The notes beneath the pieces are model-generated. The model saw nothing but the letters and a program-made list of their open reading frames with translations, ran no database searches and was not told the origin of the DNA. The position numbers and the translations under genes were made by a program. Below, piece after piece: positions 39,656 through 50,053 of a DNA stretch of 64,000 nucleotides. Source of the stretch: Guyanagaster necrorhizus (taxonomy: Eukaryota; Basidiomycota; Agaricomycetes; Agaricales; Physalacriaceae); the NCBI RefSeq assembly GCF_019112545.1, contig NW_025064888.1, positions 641,383 through 705,382 of the forward strand, read 5' to 3'. How positions within the stretch are numbered: the first letter of the stretch is position 1; each line of letters starts with the position of its first letter.

Positions 39656-42075
39656 TCAGGGCGCTTCTGTCAGTCCGAACCGTTCCTGGTAGAATGCCAG
39701 CTCTTCTTCAGTTGATCTTCTGATGCTGTCAGCTTTCCTCCACCCATGTCCCTCGCCTTCGAACTCGATATATTTCACTAATCCGCCATTAGCTTCTATA
39801 GTTTTAGCCATGTCCCGTGTCTGCTTGGGTGGAACGATGCGGTCAATAGCCCTGTAAGTAGGTAGTCACATAAGCCGTATTCCACCTATAATGAACCGTT
39901 TTAATCACCCTTGCATGATCTTTGCATAATTCGAGTGAGATAAATACTTATGCATGGGCACATATCCACATACCAGCACTGGCGCCTTGATCTGATTTGC
40001 TTGATAGAACGGTGAACGCTTCTTCCACAGAGCTGAATCCTCTTCCAGCGGCGCTCCAACAAGCCCAGGAATATGCTGCGACTGGAACTTGTGGCAGTTT
40101 ACATGCAATGCAATGAGATCTGACGCGGGAAACCACGCCGTTCCAGCTTGAAAGCTATCGGTTGTCGTAGACAACGTCTGCAGGGTCGTAAAGCCTCCGC
40201 CGCTGCGACCACGAATAGCCGACCGTTTGACGTCGATCAGTCCACGCTTACCTAGCTCTCTCAGGGCTTCAACAGAGTCCCTAACGTCAACTACACCCCA
40301 TTGTCCCTGCAAACGATCCATGTAATCTCGGCCGTACCCCGTCGATCCGTTATAGTTGAGATCGATCCTGTCACAGTAGTCTTAATCAATGAAATTGTTT
40401 CGCCCTTATCAGGATGACAACTTACCATGCCCATCCACGAGATGAATAGTATTGCTTGGTCCAATCGAGCGCCTGGTCCAGCTACCTTCCAAAATAAGTC
40501 TGATTAACGCTTTATGACGGAAAGGACGCTTTCACCATTGAGTTTGGCCCTCCGTGAAGGTTAAAGATAGCAGGTGGTAGTTCGCCTAGTAGACCACCTA
40601 AGTAGTCAGGATTCTTAGGGAGGTACAAGATAACATGAGTCGTCCTCGCTTCAGGAAGAACTTGCAACTCGACCGGTTCTGGTAGTGAGATGAGTTCCTT
40701 CGGGAAGGGCAGATCAGTTTTCTCCCGCAGCACTCTGTATACGGGTTTGTGATCTTGCTCAGACCAGCTGAACTCAATGACGCCGAAGTTATCATCGGCC
40801 TTTTTCCCAACAAAGACGACCTTGCCATCTCCCAAGTTGCGAACGTGTTGTATAAGGACAAAAGGAGTCTCAACCGGGAGGAACACCCCCGTATCGAGGT
40901 TGGCAAGATGAAGCTGGGACCTCCCACTGCGGAATGACGAGAACAGGACACGGCGCTCATCGTACATGGCGAAACTAGAAAGCCCGAGGAACCACGAGGG
41001 CTCTCCGAATTCTTCTTGTATGACAACGCACGACAGAGGCTCTGGCTTAGGAGCGGCACCAGAAACACCGCGTAGTATCCATGGATTCAAATAACCATCC
41101 TTGTCCGTCGTGAAGACAAGTTCATTCGCAGGAGTCCATGTTGGCTCTGCGTTTATCTTTCCGTTCCCACCAGACACTAGAACTGCGGCTCCAACAGATG
41201 GAAATGCGTCCGGGTCATCGGGGATAGAGAAAGGTGCCAACATAAGGTTGCTCGCTTGAATTGGCATGTAGGGAAAATTCCTGTCCAACGGGCATTCTAT
41301 TCAATGCCCCGACGTCAGCTAAGAGAGCGTACCATTCTTTCCAGACGATAAAACGACCATCCGGGCTAAAACGCGGACTGCTGTAGAAGTCGGCACCGCT
41401 AACAATTATCTTGAACTCTTGTGTCAGCGTGTTGATGGCGATAAGGGACGTTTTGATGCCTGTGGCATTGTCGACGATATGGTCTTCAAGAATGGATACA
41501 AGCCATTTTTTGTCTTTGGGGTGCAACGTGAAATCACCGTAGCGGTAACTCGGGTTCTCTGTTCAATAACCTGTGAAAGGATGAACAAGCAAACATAAAT
41601 CCACATACCTGGCGTCACTGCAGTTGGTATGGACCTTTTAGTGGCGTCAACTTCGTACACCCTGCCGTCCATAATGTTCGAGAAATAGACTCGTCCATCG
41701 TACGCCAGAGCAGGGGCTCCACCGTACTCGTGAATTCGAGAGCGGGCATTCCAGCTCGCCCCATATATATCCTGGTTGTCGGTTGCTGAAACGATGGCAT
41801 TTCTTCCGCCTGGCTCAACCCATCAGCACTCGCTTCATCAGGTCACTGTCCGTCCTAGCTACCTTCTGATGGTCTCGATTCCAGAACATATAGATTCCGG
41901 GTTATATCGTCGACTAGTAGATCCTCAACACTGAGATCCTGAAGGTTTATTGAACACTAACGGTCCTCGATGGAGCGGATAGAGTACGAACCGCTTCAGA
42001 AATCAGTTTGGCGTTGATGGGCGATTTCCATGTTCCGTAAGGCGCGCGGGGCAGTGACGAAGCGCTTGGGCTCAT
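39656..42075 (-). CDS. S9 (prolyl oligopeptidase/DPP-V-like) serine peptidase
   Basis: Eight exons: 42075-41992, 41938-41863, 41809-41609, 41558-41333, 41280-40536, 40481-40426, 40367-39948 and 39851-39656, giving 639 residues. The N-terminal half is a beta-propeller (SRIHEYGGAPALAYDG, SSPRFSPDGRFIVWKEW, EPTWTPANELVFTTDKDGY). The catalytic half has FNLHGGPNSM, GWAWIDLNYNGSTGYG, nucleophile in RGRSGGGFTTL, Asp in AIDRIVPP and His in FEGEGHGW. The nucleophile elbow is normally GGSAGG, so Arg before Ser is unusual. The final intron is uncertain: the only in-phase donor leaves VCGYVPMHK before AIDRIVPP, longer than in relatives. The start at 42075 precedes APYGTWKSPI, the usual N-terminus. An ATG at 42207 is in frame. 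There is no signal peptide, so it is probably cytosolic. Confidence 0.9.
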
Positions 42076-42865
42076 TCTGTCGAACTTCTGAGTAGGCTCA
42101 GGATCTGCAGGCAAATGATTCAATCCAAGCCCGTGATGGTTGAGTGTGCCCTCTCCAACTCGCCGTGCTACTTCAGTTTGCAGGAGGCTACCCAACATAT
42201 CATACATTGGGGTTATGTAGGCTTTTGACTACTGATGCAGGTGTACCGTGCAAGCCGCGACATCAATGAACAGTAAAAAAGGATCATTCCTTGAAGATGA
42301 AAAGATTCGAAAAAAGCGGAGTGATACGCGCTTCAACAATTCTTCACATGGTCCGTCAAGTACAAAATTAGAAGGAAGCTGATGATGATGACATGGACTT
42401 GCGCAGAAAGCGGCCCAAGGTCCAGGGCCGATGTATTCCCAACAGACGTAAATCAGACGCGTCAATGTAGTTCAGAGTTTTGTCCTACAGTGAATGAAAC
42501 TTGATCTCGATTGTGATGGTCCTTAGTAAGACTATTGGCTTTGTCGACAATAGGTTGGGGCCACCAGGACGGAATGTAGACGCACGGACCGAGACTGCCG
42601 GCCAAATATCGACTTTATTTAAAATTGTGCTGGGGTATAGGTCGCAATATTCCGGCGTCTTGAATCAGTTTCCAATAGAAATAACATCTTCAGACGCGGT
42701 TTAGATTATGACACTATTGGCATATTGCTGTACCATTATATTTCCGAACAAAAACACGCCACTTAGGAGCTGTAAACCAAATGTGATAACCCAGCGCCGC
42801 CATTTCTCCTGCTCTAGAATAAGTCGATGACGAGAAGAGGGAAAAATGCACGAACCTCTCCAGTT
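42076..42865. other. Intergenic, no gene seen
   Basis: Promoter side of the S9 peptidase and 3' side of the small membrane protein. Short frames only. Confidence 0.45.
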
Positions 42866-43126
42866 TTAATGAGTCTTTCGCAACCCGATGAACGGGTCTG
42901 GGCGAGACAAAGTCTCTATCGCAATGGGTAAACTTCCAAACTCTCTGACCGACCGCACAATGTCTTGGGTGGCCAAAAATACAACGACAGCAGCGACGAC
43001 ATTGGCTACAAGGATGAGGATGATTATCCATTGGAGCAGGATCGGCCGATCTCCCTTTTGGTTGGAGGGCGGCTGGGACGCATCGTTGACAGCAAGTGGT
43101 TCGTAATAGTCTGAAGAGCGTGTCAT
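42866..43126 (-). CDS. Small single-pass membrane protein
   Basis: An unspliced frame of 86 residues from ATG 43126. A polar N-terminus (MTRSSDYYEPLAVNDASQPP) is followed by one strong membrane helix (LLQWIIILILVANVVAAVVV) and the segment LSRPDPFIGL before the stop. Such N-cytosolic, single-helix proteins with a PRPDP-like motif are seen in agaricomycetes, and the arrangement resembles the N-terminal part of UstYa-like proteins. It lacks the HxxHC core, so it may be an independent small gene or the 5' remnant of a larger one. Confidence 0.5.
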   Translation of the reverse strand: MTRSSDYYEPLAVNDASQPPSNQKGDRPILLQWIIILILVANVVAAVVVFLATQDIVRSVREFGSLPIAIETLSRPDPFIGLRKTH

Positions 43127-43593
43127 GACCGTCGATAGGATAACGATGAACTCGATGACTACCCCGGTGCGACGCACACGAAATTATATCCCTCGAAGGT
43201 AAAGCGGTAAAGCGAAGGAGGAACACATGATACACAACCTAAACTGGTTTCAAATTCGGTTGATTGTATTAAGTGCCGTAAAGCTCGGGTTCTGAAGGAA
43301 TGAGATTTATAATACTTGCCGAGCGCTTACAGACCCTTACCAACCGGAGCTGCCGCGATCTAACAAAAGGGGTATAGACTTAGTGGGATATGAAAAACAG
43401 CCCTGATAAGACTTCTCATACACCAGTTAGGATATTATTAAGTCCTTGAGCGTATCCAGTCCGGAGATATCATTTATAATACGAACCTTACTACTAGCAG
43501 TACAAGAGAGTCTAGATTCATTCCATGATAAAACAAATCATTAGTTTCTTCCTCGTTGAAAGGTCTAGGTCCGAGCCAAATAATGCCGCTTTG
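43127..43593. other. Spacer between two minus-strand genes
   Basis: No frame or signal worth reporting. Confidence 0.4.
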
Positions 43594-44396
43594 CTAAGTA
43601 TATTGCGCCATTACCTGGTACCGCTGCATGTTAATACGAACTCGTTCACCAGCCATCTGTTGATCATAAGATTGGGCCACATGATCTTCTGAAAGGGGCA
43701 TACCTGCAGAAGACAGTTTCGAGTCTGGTTCAAGAGGCACCCCCTTCCAATGTCTCTGGTTGTTGGCTGCGAATGAACGTACTTGAGTCCAATCACGACA
43801 TCGGTGGAGGCTTCCGTAGAGCGTCCCTGGTGTGCCAGACTCTCCTGCTGGAACCAGCGTAGTATCTGCGTTGCATAGAATGCTTTGTCGAATGAGATCA
43901 AAGCAATGATTGGCATGATTGAAAGATGTGATGATGTCGCCCGGGTCAGAGAAATAGTTGTTACGGGCGGCGACATACGCAAAGCGAATACCGTTGAGAC
44001 AGTGAAGTTGATGGCCCATAGAAATGGAAAAAGGCCGACCCGTTTGACCCATACGAACAAATCCATGGCCTGGGGGTACAACGGAGGCCCACTTCTTGTC
44101 ATCGTCTAAAGGATAGATATCGCTGCCGTTTAATATTTCCATCGCAGCAGGCTGTATGTAGCTCGGTATTCGAGGAGGGAAATCATCTCCAAGATAAGCT
44201 GAAACACATAAATGAGGGTCACAATCAAGAACTTGGACTGCGTACAATACTCCTTATGATTTCGCGACGCAAGCATATGAGAACGCAAATGCAAACTGTG
44301 GTATGCGTTGAGGACCGTAGTACCCAAAGCGAATACGGACGCGATGAAGAGCAAATGTATTAGGTGCCCGTCATTAGACGAAACTTGGGGAAACAT
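43594..44396 (-). CDS. UstYa-like (DUF3328) oxidase family protein
   Basis: Two exons, 44396-44246 and 44198-43594, giving 251 residues. One membrane helix near the N-terminus (HLLFIASVFALGTTVL) is followed by YSYLGDDFPPRIP, created by the splice and typical of the family. The two diagnostic HxxHC motifs are intact: GHQLHCLNGIRFAY and NHANHCFDLIRQSILCNADTTL. RCRDW is present near the end. UstYa-type proteins act in fungal secondary metabolism, oxidising or cyclising peptides in ustiloxin/phomopsin-type (dikaritin) RiPPs and in cyclochlorotine synthesis. Many basidiomycete members have unknown substrates. It is followed at 47.2 kb by a degenerate relative, with a seven-helix gene between. Confidence 0.88.
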
Positions 44397-44999
44397 CTGG
44401 AAAGGCTAGATGGAAATGAGAGCATGCCTGGTCTCGCAGGTTGTTCACTTACCTAAGTCACGAGGTTTACTGTATCCTGGCTGTTGACGCTGAAGCTTCG
44501 AGACGGCTACAGCTAGTACAGCTCTGTGCTCCGAGTATACACAGCAATTTTTATGCTCCGTCTTCCCTGGGTCGAGATTCCAGTTAGTCTTCGTTCCAAA
44601 GGGGTACGAAACAACGTTCAGGGCTGATGACCGCGAGATGGGGCCGGCCCTGAGGAAAGAGCGCCCCACGCATGGCGCTGATGCATGGGCCACGTGTAAG
44701 AATAAAAGTTGATTTGACTGCCGAGAGGCCCAACATATACAAGTTAAAATAAGCCACAAATATAAAAAGGAGAATCATTATTTACAGCCTCTCTAGAATG
44801 GTGTTCAAAATCTAATCGCGTTCGCGGGGAGGGGGGACACGTAGTTGAAGTCCATCATGTCCTTCTATCACGTTGATCGGACAGTGTCAGTACTAGTTGT
44901 GCTTGTTTGACCACCTTCTTTCGAATCGTCAAATGATGTAACAACAGTTAAGCAACCATCTCTCTAATCTTTTCATTCGATCCCCTCAGGTCGTTGGAT
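44397..44999. other. Divergent promoter region
   Basis: Between the starts of the UstYa-like gene and the seven-helix gene. No gene recognised. The frame at 44445-44759 looks random. Confidence 0.45.
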
Positions 45000-46245
45000 A
45001 TGGCGTTCACGTCTGACGATGCAACTTTCATAGGATTTGGAGTGGATGCCATTCTCTATGGTGAGCCTGACATTGTCTCTATCATCGAATTTTACTTATT
45101 TGTCAGGAATCAATATCGTATTGGTTTTCACAGCTCTCGTCGTCCTTATCCTCAGGTCTCGCACAGTGAAGAACAAAGACACCTTGATTTTTATGACCTG
45201 CTTTCTCTTTTCGTTGTGTACTGCCCGCTTTGCGATCAATTTCCATAATGTTTACGATGGACTGGTGAAGTCTTCATCTGACAACTGTAAAAAGCTCATT
45301 TTGTGTTGTATAGCTCATCCATCCACGGCCGATCTCAGAAGAGACCAAGCTGCTGGAAGGAGCGGATGCGCTGTTCTACTTTACCGACTTCACTGCGGAA
45401 GTTGTCCTAGTAGGTCCCCAAGATGATAGATTCTGCTCAGTGCTCAAGGCTAAGCGACCATGATCCAATAGATATACCGTTGCTGGTTGGTATGGGGAAA
45501 GGATCATAGCGTCACTATTTTCCCGTTCTTAATGGCGTTGGGAGCTCTAGGTTCGATTTCATACTGGATTGCGTCATTAATCGATGTTCATACCGAAATG
45601 CAGGTTGCGGCATGACGAGCTTAGGTCTTCTCAACAAAATTGATGCGACGTCAAACCAGGCACCAGCAGCAATTGTTCCCCTCGGGACCTCTGGCTTTGC
45701 GTTGTCCCTCTGCTGCAACTTCTTCCTTACAGCTCTAATCGTTGGCAGAATCTGGTACATGTCCAGACAAATGAATAAGGCAATGCCGGACAAAGACGAC
45801 TCCCTACCGAAAGCTATGAGCATAATGGTCGAATCCGGAACGTTAGTGTTAGTCGTTCAGCTCATTCTTATCGTCTTGTTTGCGATTAGACATCCGGCAC
45901 AAGCTATTATGGTTCCCGCTGCTACGCAAATCTATGTCCGTCCTTCCTTGCCCTCCTTAGCGCGTCCTTGACTTATTCACTTGTCAGGGTATCGCGCCGA
46001 CTATGATCATTGTGCGGTCCGGATTGGGAACTGCCTTCGAGCCGGCTGTTCCGAAGCAATCGAGTCTGCGCTTCATGAGCTTTATTCGGAAGACTCAGCA
46101 TACCAGTGGTGCCACTGATTCGACCGACGTCACTGATTCAACCAAACTACCTGAGTGGGAACTCTCTGTGCACAGTGGAATGGGACAGTCAGCATCATTC
46201 CTTCGAAACGATGTCGATGGAAAACCAGATTTCGATGAGGTGTGA
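45000..46245 (+). CDS. Seven-helix membrane protein of basidiomycete type
   Basis: Six exons: 45000-45060, 45107-45264, 45314-45409, 45472-45550, 45604-45935 and 45988-46245, giving 327 residues. Helices can be seen at INIVLVFTALVVLIL, DTLIFMTCFLFSLCTA, LFYFTDFTAEVVL, IFPFLMALGALGCGM, GFALSLCCNFFLTALIVG, TLVLVVQLILIVLFA and QIYGIAPTMIIV. A cytosolic tail rich in Ser and Thr follows. This layout, with an extracellular N-terminus of about 20 residues, is that of a large family of uncharacterised agaricomycete 7-TM proteins that look like receptors. No ligand or partner is known. It sits between two UstYa-like genes on the opposite strand. Confidence 0.85.
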
Positions 46246-47166
46246 CCCTGAGTTTAGTGTTGGGTGAGTATCAGCGCACACCCAGAAGTGCGATACCTCA
46301 CTCACTCTTTCAATTGATTAGGTTGTGTATTTTTCTGGTATTTATATTTGTAAAACTATATCGTTCCCGTGAACACCGCGGTTTTTATCGCTCTCCCGGT
46401 TCCCATTATCTGTTTTGCCTTTTGACCGCATCTACTCTTTTGCACTCTGGAGTTACACATGTCCATTTTCTTCTTATAGAGGTTCTCGTCTTCTTCGTTC
46501 CTATCATCAAATTCTCCTTCGCTGAAGCTAGGACTTCGACATTTATGATATGTCACGAAGCTGTCCATCAGACCTCGACCTAATCTCTGGATGTAAATGA
46601 ATCTGAACGAAAATATCATATTGCGAAGCTTCGTTTCTCCCCCGGGTTCATTGGACGACAGTGGCCACGCAGTATGTGCAAAGGTCTAGACTGTCTGTAC
46701 AGAAGACGTCGAGATCGATGACCACTATCTAAAGATTCGTAACATGTCACCATAAATTTGAGTGGATGCCTATCTGGTCTCCTGCCTACAAGTCTGCTGT
46801 TGTCTCACTGTTGGTTATGCGTGTATGTGAACACGCCGAAATTTTCTATCAAACGGGGTCCGAAGTTCTTTCATCTTTCCAGGTAAATCATGTTTGCAGT
46901 GGTAACACTGAGCTTTACTGTAGCTATTCGTTCTTGCGCTCGGAACCAAAGCCCGAAGAGGATGGCATTGACATGAACTCCGATGAATAGTAGAGACACG
47001 TCTCGTTAAACGCACTTCTTGAATGCGTAATTGGAGCTGGATGGGGAGAATGTGGGCTTGGCAAACTGATTCTAAATGATACCCATTGCCAACTACCGAT
47101 AGGAGATAATTAACTCCAGCTTAGGAGATCTAGTGTAACGAAGATGGTTCTCGATCTATATATCCT
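46246..47166. other. Intergenic, no gene seen
   Basis: 0.9 kb of convergent intergenic DNA. Frames at 46356-46619 and 46766-46990 have no family features. Confidence 0.45.
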
Positions 47167-47860
47167 CTAACGATCCCATGACTTTTGGTTTTTTTCAACG
47201 AACTCCCTCACCTGGACCCAATCCCTGCAAATATGATCAACATGATTTCCGGTCACTGCCATATCAATCGAACCATCCGACAAAACAACTACCTCTCCGG
47301 GCTCCAGCGTAACGTCTGCGGTACATAGTACGGTTTGCCTTAGAACATCCAGGCAATACCCTGTCTCTTTGAAGTCAACGGAATCAATGGCGCGTGCTGG
47401 TGACTCGTCATTGAACACGTCTCGAAGTGCCACGAAGGTAACGCGAACGGTATCCAAGCATTTCAGCTGCAGGTACAACGAGACGTCGTACTTGCTTCCG
47501 TTCAGCATGATCTGGCCGCCATGCGGAGGAAACAGAGTGGCCCATTCATCATCTGACGTGATACTGTAGTTCCCGAACTCGAATCTCAACACGGCGTCGT
47601 TGATTCGTTCCGTCAAATCTCTCATTTCTCCCTGTGTATGTAACTCTTTGACAAAGTCAGATCTGAGGATATAACACGGGACTCGACGATGTCTTACCTA
47701 CGAAGGATGAGTATTCTGGCGTTGCATGACGCGCATACAGCATGCTGAGTATGTTGAACACCGTGCCGATTGAAAGCAAAGTGATGCCTAGCGTCAGGAA
47801 AACAGGGTGCGCCATGGGAGGAAGCATGTTGGGTGTAAGAGGGGTAACGGTTAGTCGCAT
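47167..47860 (-). CDS. Degenerate UstYa-like (DUF3328) protein
   Basis: Two exons, 47860-47702 and 47631-47167, giving 207 residues. A membrane helix (HPVFLTLGITLLSIGTVFNIL) is followed by PEYSSFGEM at the splice, DEWATLFPPHGG, then LYLQLKCLDTVRV and GYCLDVLRQTVLCTADVTLEP, and finally CRDWVQVREFV. The order and the conserved Cys residues match the intact gene at 43594-44396. In both HxxHC motifs the histidines are replaced (LQLKC and ETGYC). A catalytic role like that of UstYa is therefore unlikely. It could be a structural partner, since UstYa-type proteins often come in pairs. The frame is open, so it is not obviously a pseudogene. Confidence 0.75.
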
Positions 47861-48360
47861 TACAACTTGGCTATAGTGGAAGAATGCCGGGCGCGCATAC
47901 TACACCCCCATGGAACACAAGGAAGGACTCGTTTAGCTCGGACAAAAATAATTCATGCGGATATTTTACCGCCCGATCTAACGCTGTGATGCTGTTGAAA
48001 TGATCTACATCAGAAGCTGCGTCACGCTTAGAACATCCGTTTCTACAGGCGAAGCTACGGACCATGCCACATGCCACATGTACTGCATTGGATCTACTGA
48101 AGCTTTACACGGAACAAAACATGATTTCACTTCGTGCTTAGATAGGCTGAGTCTGGATGTAGATAGACGGCTGAATCAAAGATGGACATTTGGGACCGTT
48201 GAAGGGTAATGAAAATTGCATGATCTTGAATCACAGCCACTTTGTGGTATCTTGAGTACCATCAGACAGTGATGTACCATTCTGGAGCCGCGCCCTACCT
48301 CGGGGGAGAATTGCCGTTTGTGCCATGAGAATGAATCATCAGTTTCAGGAACGTCCAACG
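47861..48360. other. Divergent promoter region
   Basis: Between the degenerate UstYa-like gene and the small secreted-protein relative. No gene seen. Confidence 0.4.
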
Positions 48361-48367
48361 TATATAA
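48361..48367 (+). promoter_or_regulatory. TATA box of the 48416 gene
   Basis: TATATAA lies about 55 nt before the ATG at 48416, a normal fungal spacing. Confidence 0.45.
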
Positions 48368-48415
48368 ACCACGACCTGCGCTTTACAAGAGCATCACTCC
48401 TTTTTCACCGTCAGA

Positions 48416-48666
48416 ATGAAGTTTACATTGGCCTTTTTATTAGTGCTAAGTGCTGCGACCGCACAAGCATTATACCTTAATACCGGCGAGTTACCTTGAC
48501 TATATTTGCTCCTTCCTGTTTTGTTGATTGCTTTCGCAGATGTCCAAGCCCGTAAGGCCTTTCTTACTTCTAGATGTGCCAAGCTGATTTGCATCAAGCT
48601 TCTAGGCGTAGCTTCCTGGCTGGAGAGGCAGAGCCAGCGAAAGAAGACGTCAAAAGGTCGGATTGA
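48416..48666 (+). pseudogene. Relative of the small secreted-protein gene, structure broken or unresolved
   Basis: A signal peptide opens well (MKFTLAFLLVLSAATAQA). At the other end, a different frame reads SRRSFLAGEAEPAKEDVKRSD, clearly related to EKRSFLANEAEPSKDEDEN of the gene at 49748. Between them I could not find GT-AG (or GC-AG) introns of normal size that join the two frames. A GT at 48491 with AGs at 48539 and 48573 leads to stops. Either the gene is decayed or it uses splicing I did not see. Confidence 0.45.
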
Positions 48667-48699
48667 AATACACCGGTCAGTGATGTAGATATATATGTA

Positions 48700-49044
48700 A
48701 ATCAACGTACTGAAAATTTTCCAAAGTTATTGCGAGGGTATGGAGACATGGTCTTTTACCGCGGAAGGAGCATTTGAATATCCAATGATACGCGTATACC
48801 AATATGATATTTATCTGGCAACAGAGATAAGAAAGCAAGAAAACTGATGATACGGAAGATATCAATCGAGGGAAGGCGTGTTCATCGGCGAAGGAGTTCT
48901 GCAAGTTCCTGGGCTCAGGAGCAAAGAAGTTATGTTTCACATGGAAGAGCCCAAAATACGTCCACATGCGGTAGTGTTCTGTGCCTTCAAGTTCTTCTGC
49001 TCGACAGCTTCTCTTTTATGGTCTATCCGATTTATTATAGGAAG
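48700..49044. other. Spacer before duplication copy B
   Basis: No gene recognised. Confidence 0.35.
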
Positions 49045-49995
49045 AATAAGAGACTTTCAATGGCGGCCAGCCACAACTAGGACAGACTGACCAGAAAGAG
49101 AAAGTAGAACTCCGTAATGCGGTTGGTTATGCATGGCGCAAGCTTCTCTGCCAGTCTGAGTATACGAGTGTTCCGTAAACATCTGCAAGAATGCTAAGCG
49201 CTGACAATAAGTCATGACATATATGAACAATGACCGCCGCATGCACTGCGGAAAAACAGAGGGGCAATAGAGACAGAGAGGCATGAGCTACGCTCCTAGC
49301 ACGGAGACAAGCAGAACTGGAAATCACCAAAGATCAAGACCAAAATTTACAGATGTAATACTAGAGTTCATACCTCAGGTATGTATCAAAGATGCGTCGA
49401 CGTGTATTGACGCGTCGCAAAGCCTTGAATGCGCGGATTGTGTGGGGAACAGTGTTCCCAGACAAAGACCAGAGTTAGCTTGATGGAAGTTGACCCACCG
49501 TCCTGCATCCCGGCGGAAAAGCGGCATTGATCAAAATCAGATAAAATTTACAAAGGGTAGGACATGCGTCACGCGGTGCAGACACCGCCCGACGCGGACA
49601 CCGAAACATGAACAATCTGTACGGGGATAAGTCAATTACCATCTGATGATGAATATGCGCGAGTGAACGTGGTACTAGAAATTCGAGAAATAGAAGCGCC
49701 AGTACCAGCGATATAAAACCGCCTATCGTCCAAGAAGAGTCCTTAGAATGAAGTCCATCTTTGCCTTGTTGTTTGTGCTTTGCGCATCCTTGACGACTCA
49801 AGCGTCTGTTATCCGTCGTGGTTCGTTCTCTCGACGGTTATCTGGTTGCACTGCGTTAACTGTTTCAGCAGATGCGACCGCTCCTGCTATAGTCGCCCGT
49901 GAAATAGCTGACACTACGTATATCCGTATGACTGCCCTTCCTGTGGTGCTTCTAAGCTCATTCAAATGGACCACAGGTGCCAATGCCGATATTGA
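49045..49995 (+). repeat. Inverted duplication, copy B
   Basis: Partner of 35820-36785 in opposite orientation. It holds the intact secreted-protein gene at its right end. The block at 49280-49380 is the easiest to align with 36430-36520. Confidence 0.7.
49712..49718 (+). promoter_or_regulatory. TATA box of the small secreted-protein gene
   Basis: TATAAAA 30 nt before the ATG at 49748. The equivalent position in copy A has decayed to AATATATC. Confidence 0.45.
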
Positions 49996-50053
49996 GAAGC
50001 GTAGCTTCTTGGCCAACGAGGCAGAGCCTTCCAAGGACGAAGATGAGAATTAG
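49748..50053 (+). CDS. Small secreted protein with dibasic processing sites
   Basis: The frame is open for 101 codons. A 51-nt segment at 49926-49976 has intron borders (GTATGA...CCACAG) and a CTAAG branch-like site, and its removal keeps frame, giving 84 residues. A further 51-nt in-frame segment starting GTGGTTCG and ending TTTCAG may also be an intron. The start is a signal peptide (MKSIFALLFVLCASLTTQA). The mature part contains RR twice, and IEKR shortly before the acidic end (SFLANEAEPSKDEDEN). Such sites are cut by Kex2 in the Golgi. No CaaX box is present, so it is not a mating pheromone. There is no repeated core peptide as in ustiloxin precursors. Function unknown. Confidence 0.65.
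   Translation: MKSIFALLFVLCASLTTQASVIRRGSFSRRLSGCTALTVSADATAPAIVAREIADTTYIRMTALPVVLLSSFKWTTGANADIEKRSFLANEAEPSKDEDEN

Noticed and set aside
49283..49380. Short frame MSYAPSTETSRTGNHQ... present in both duplication arms (also 36516-36430 minus)
   Set aside because: About one in six residues differs between the arms and the differences are mostly amino-acid changes, as expected of neutral drift. No start context, partner exon or family.
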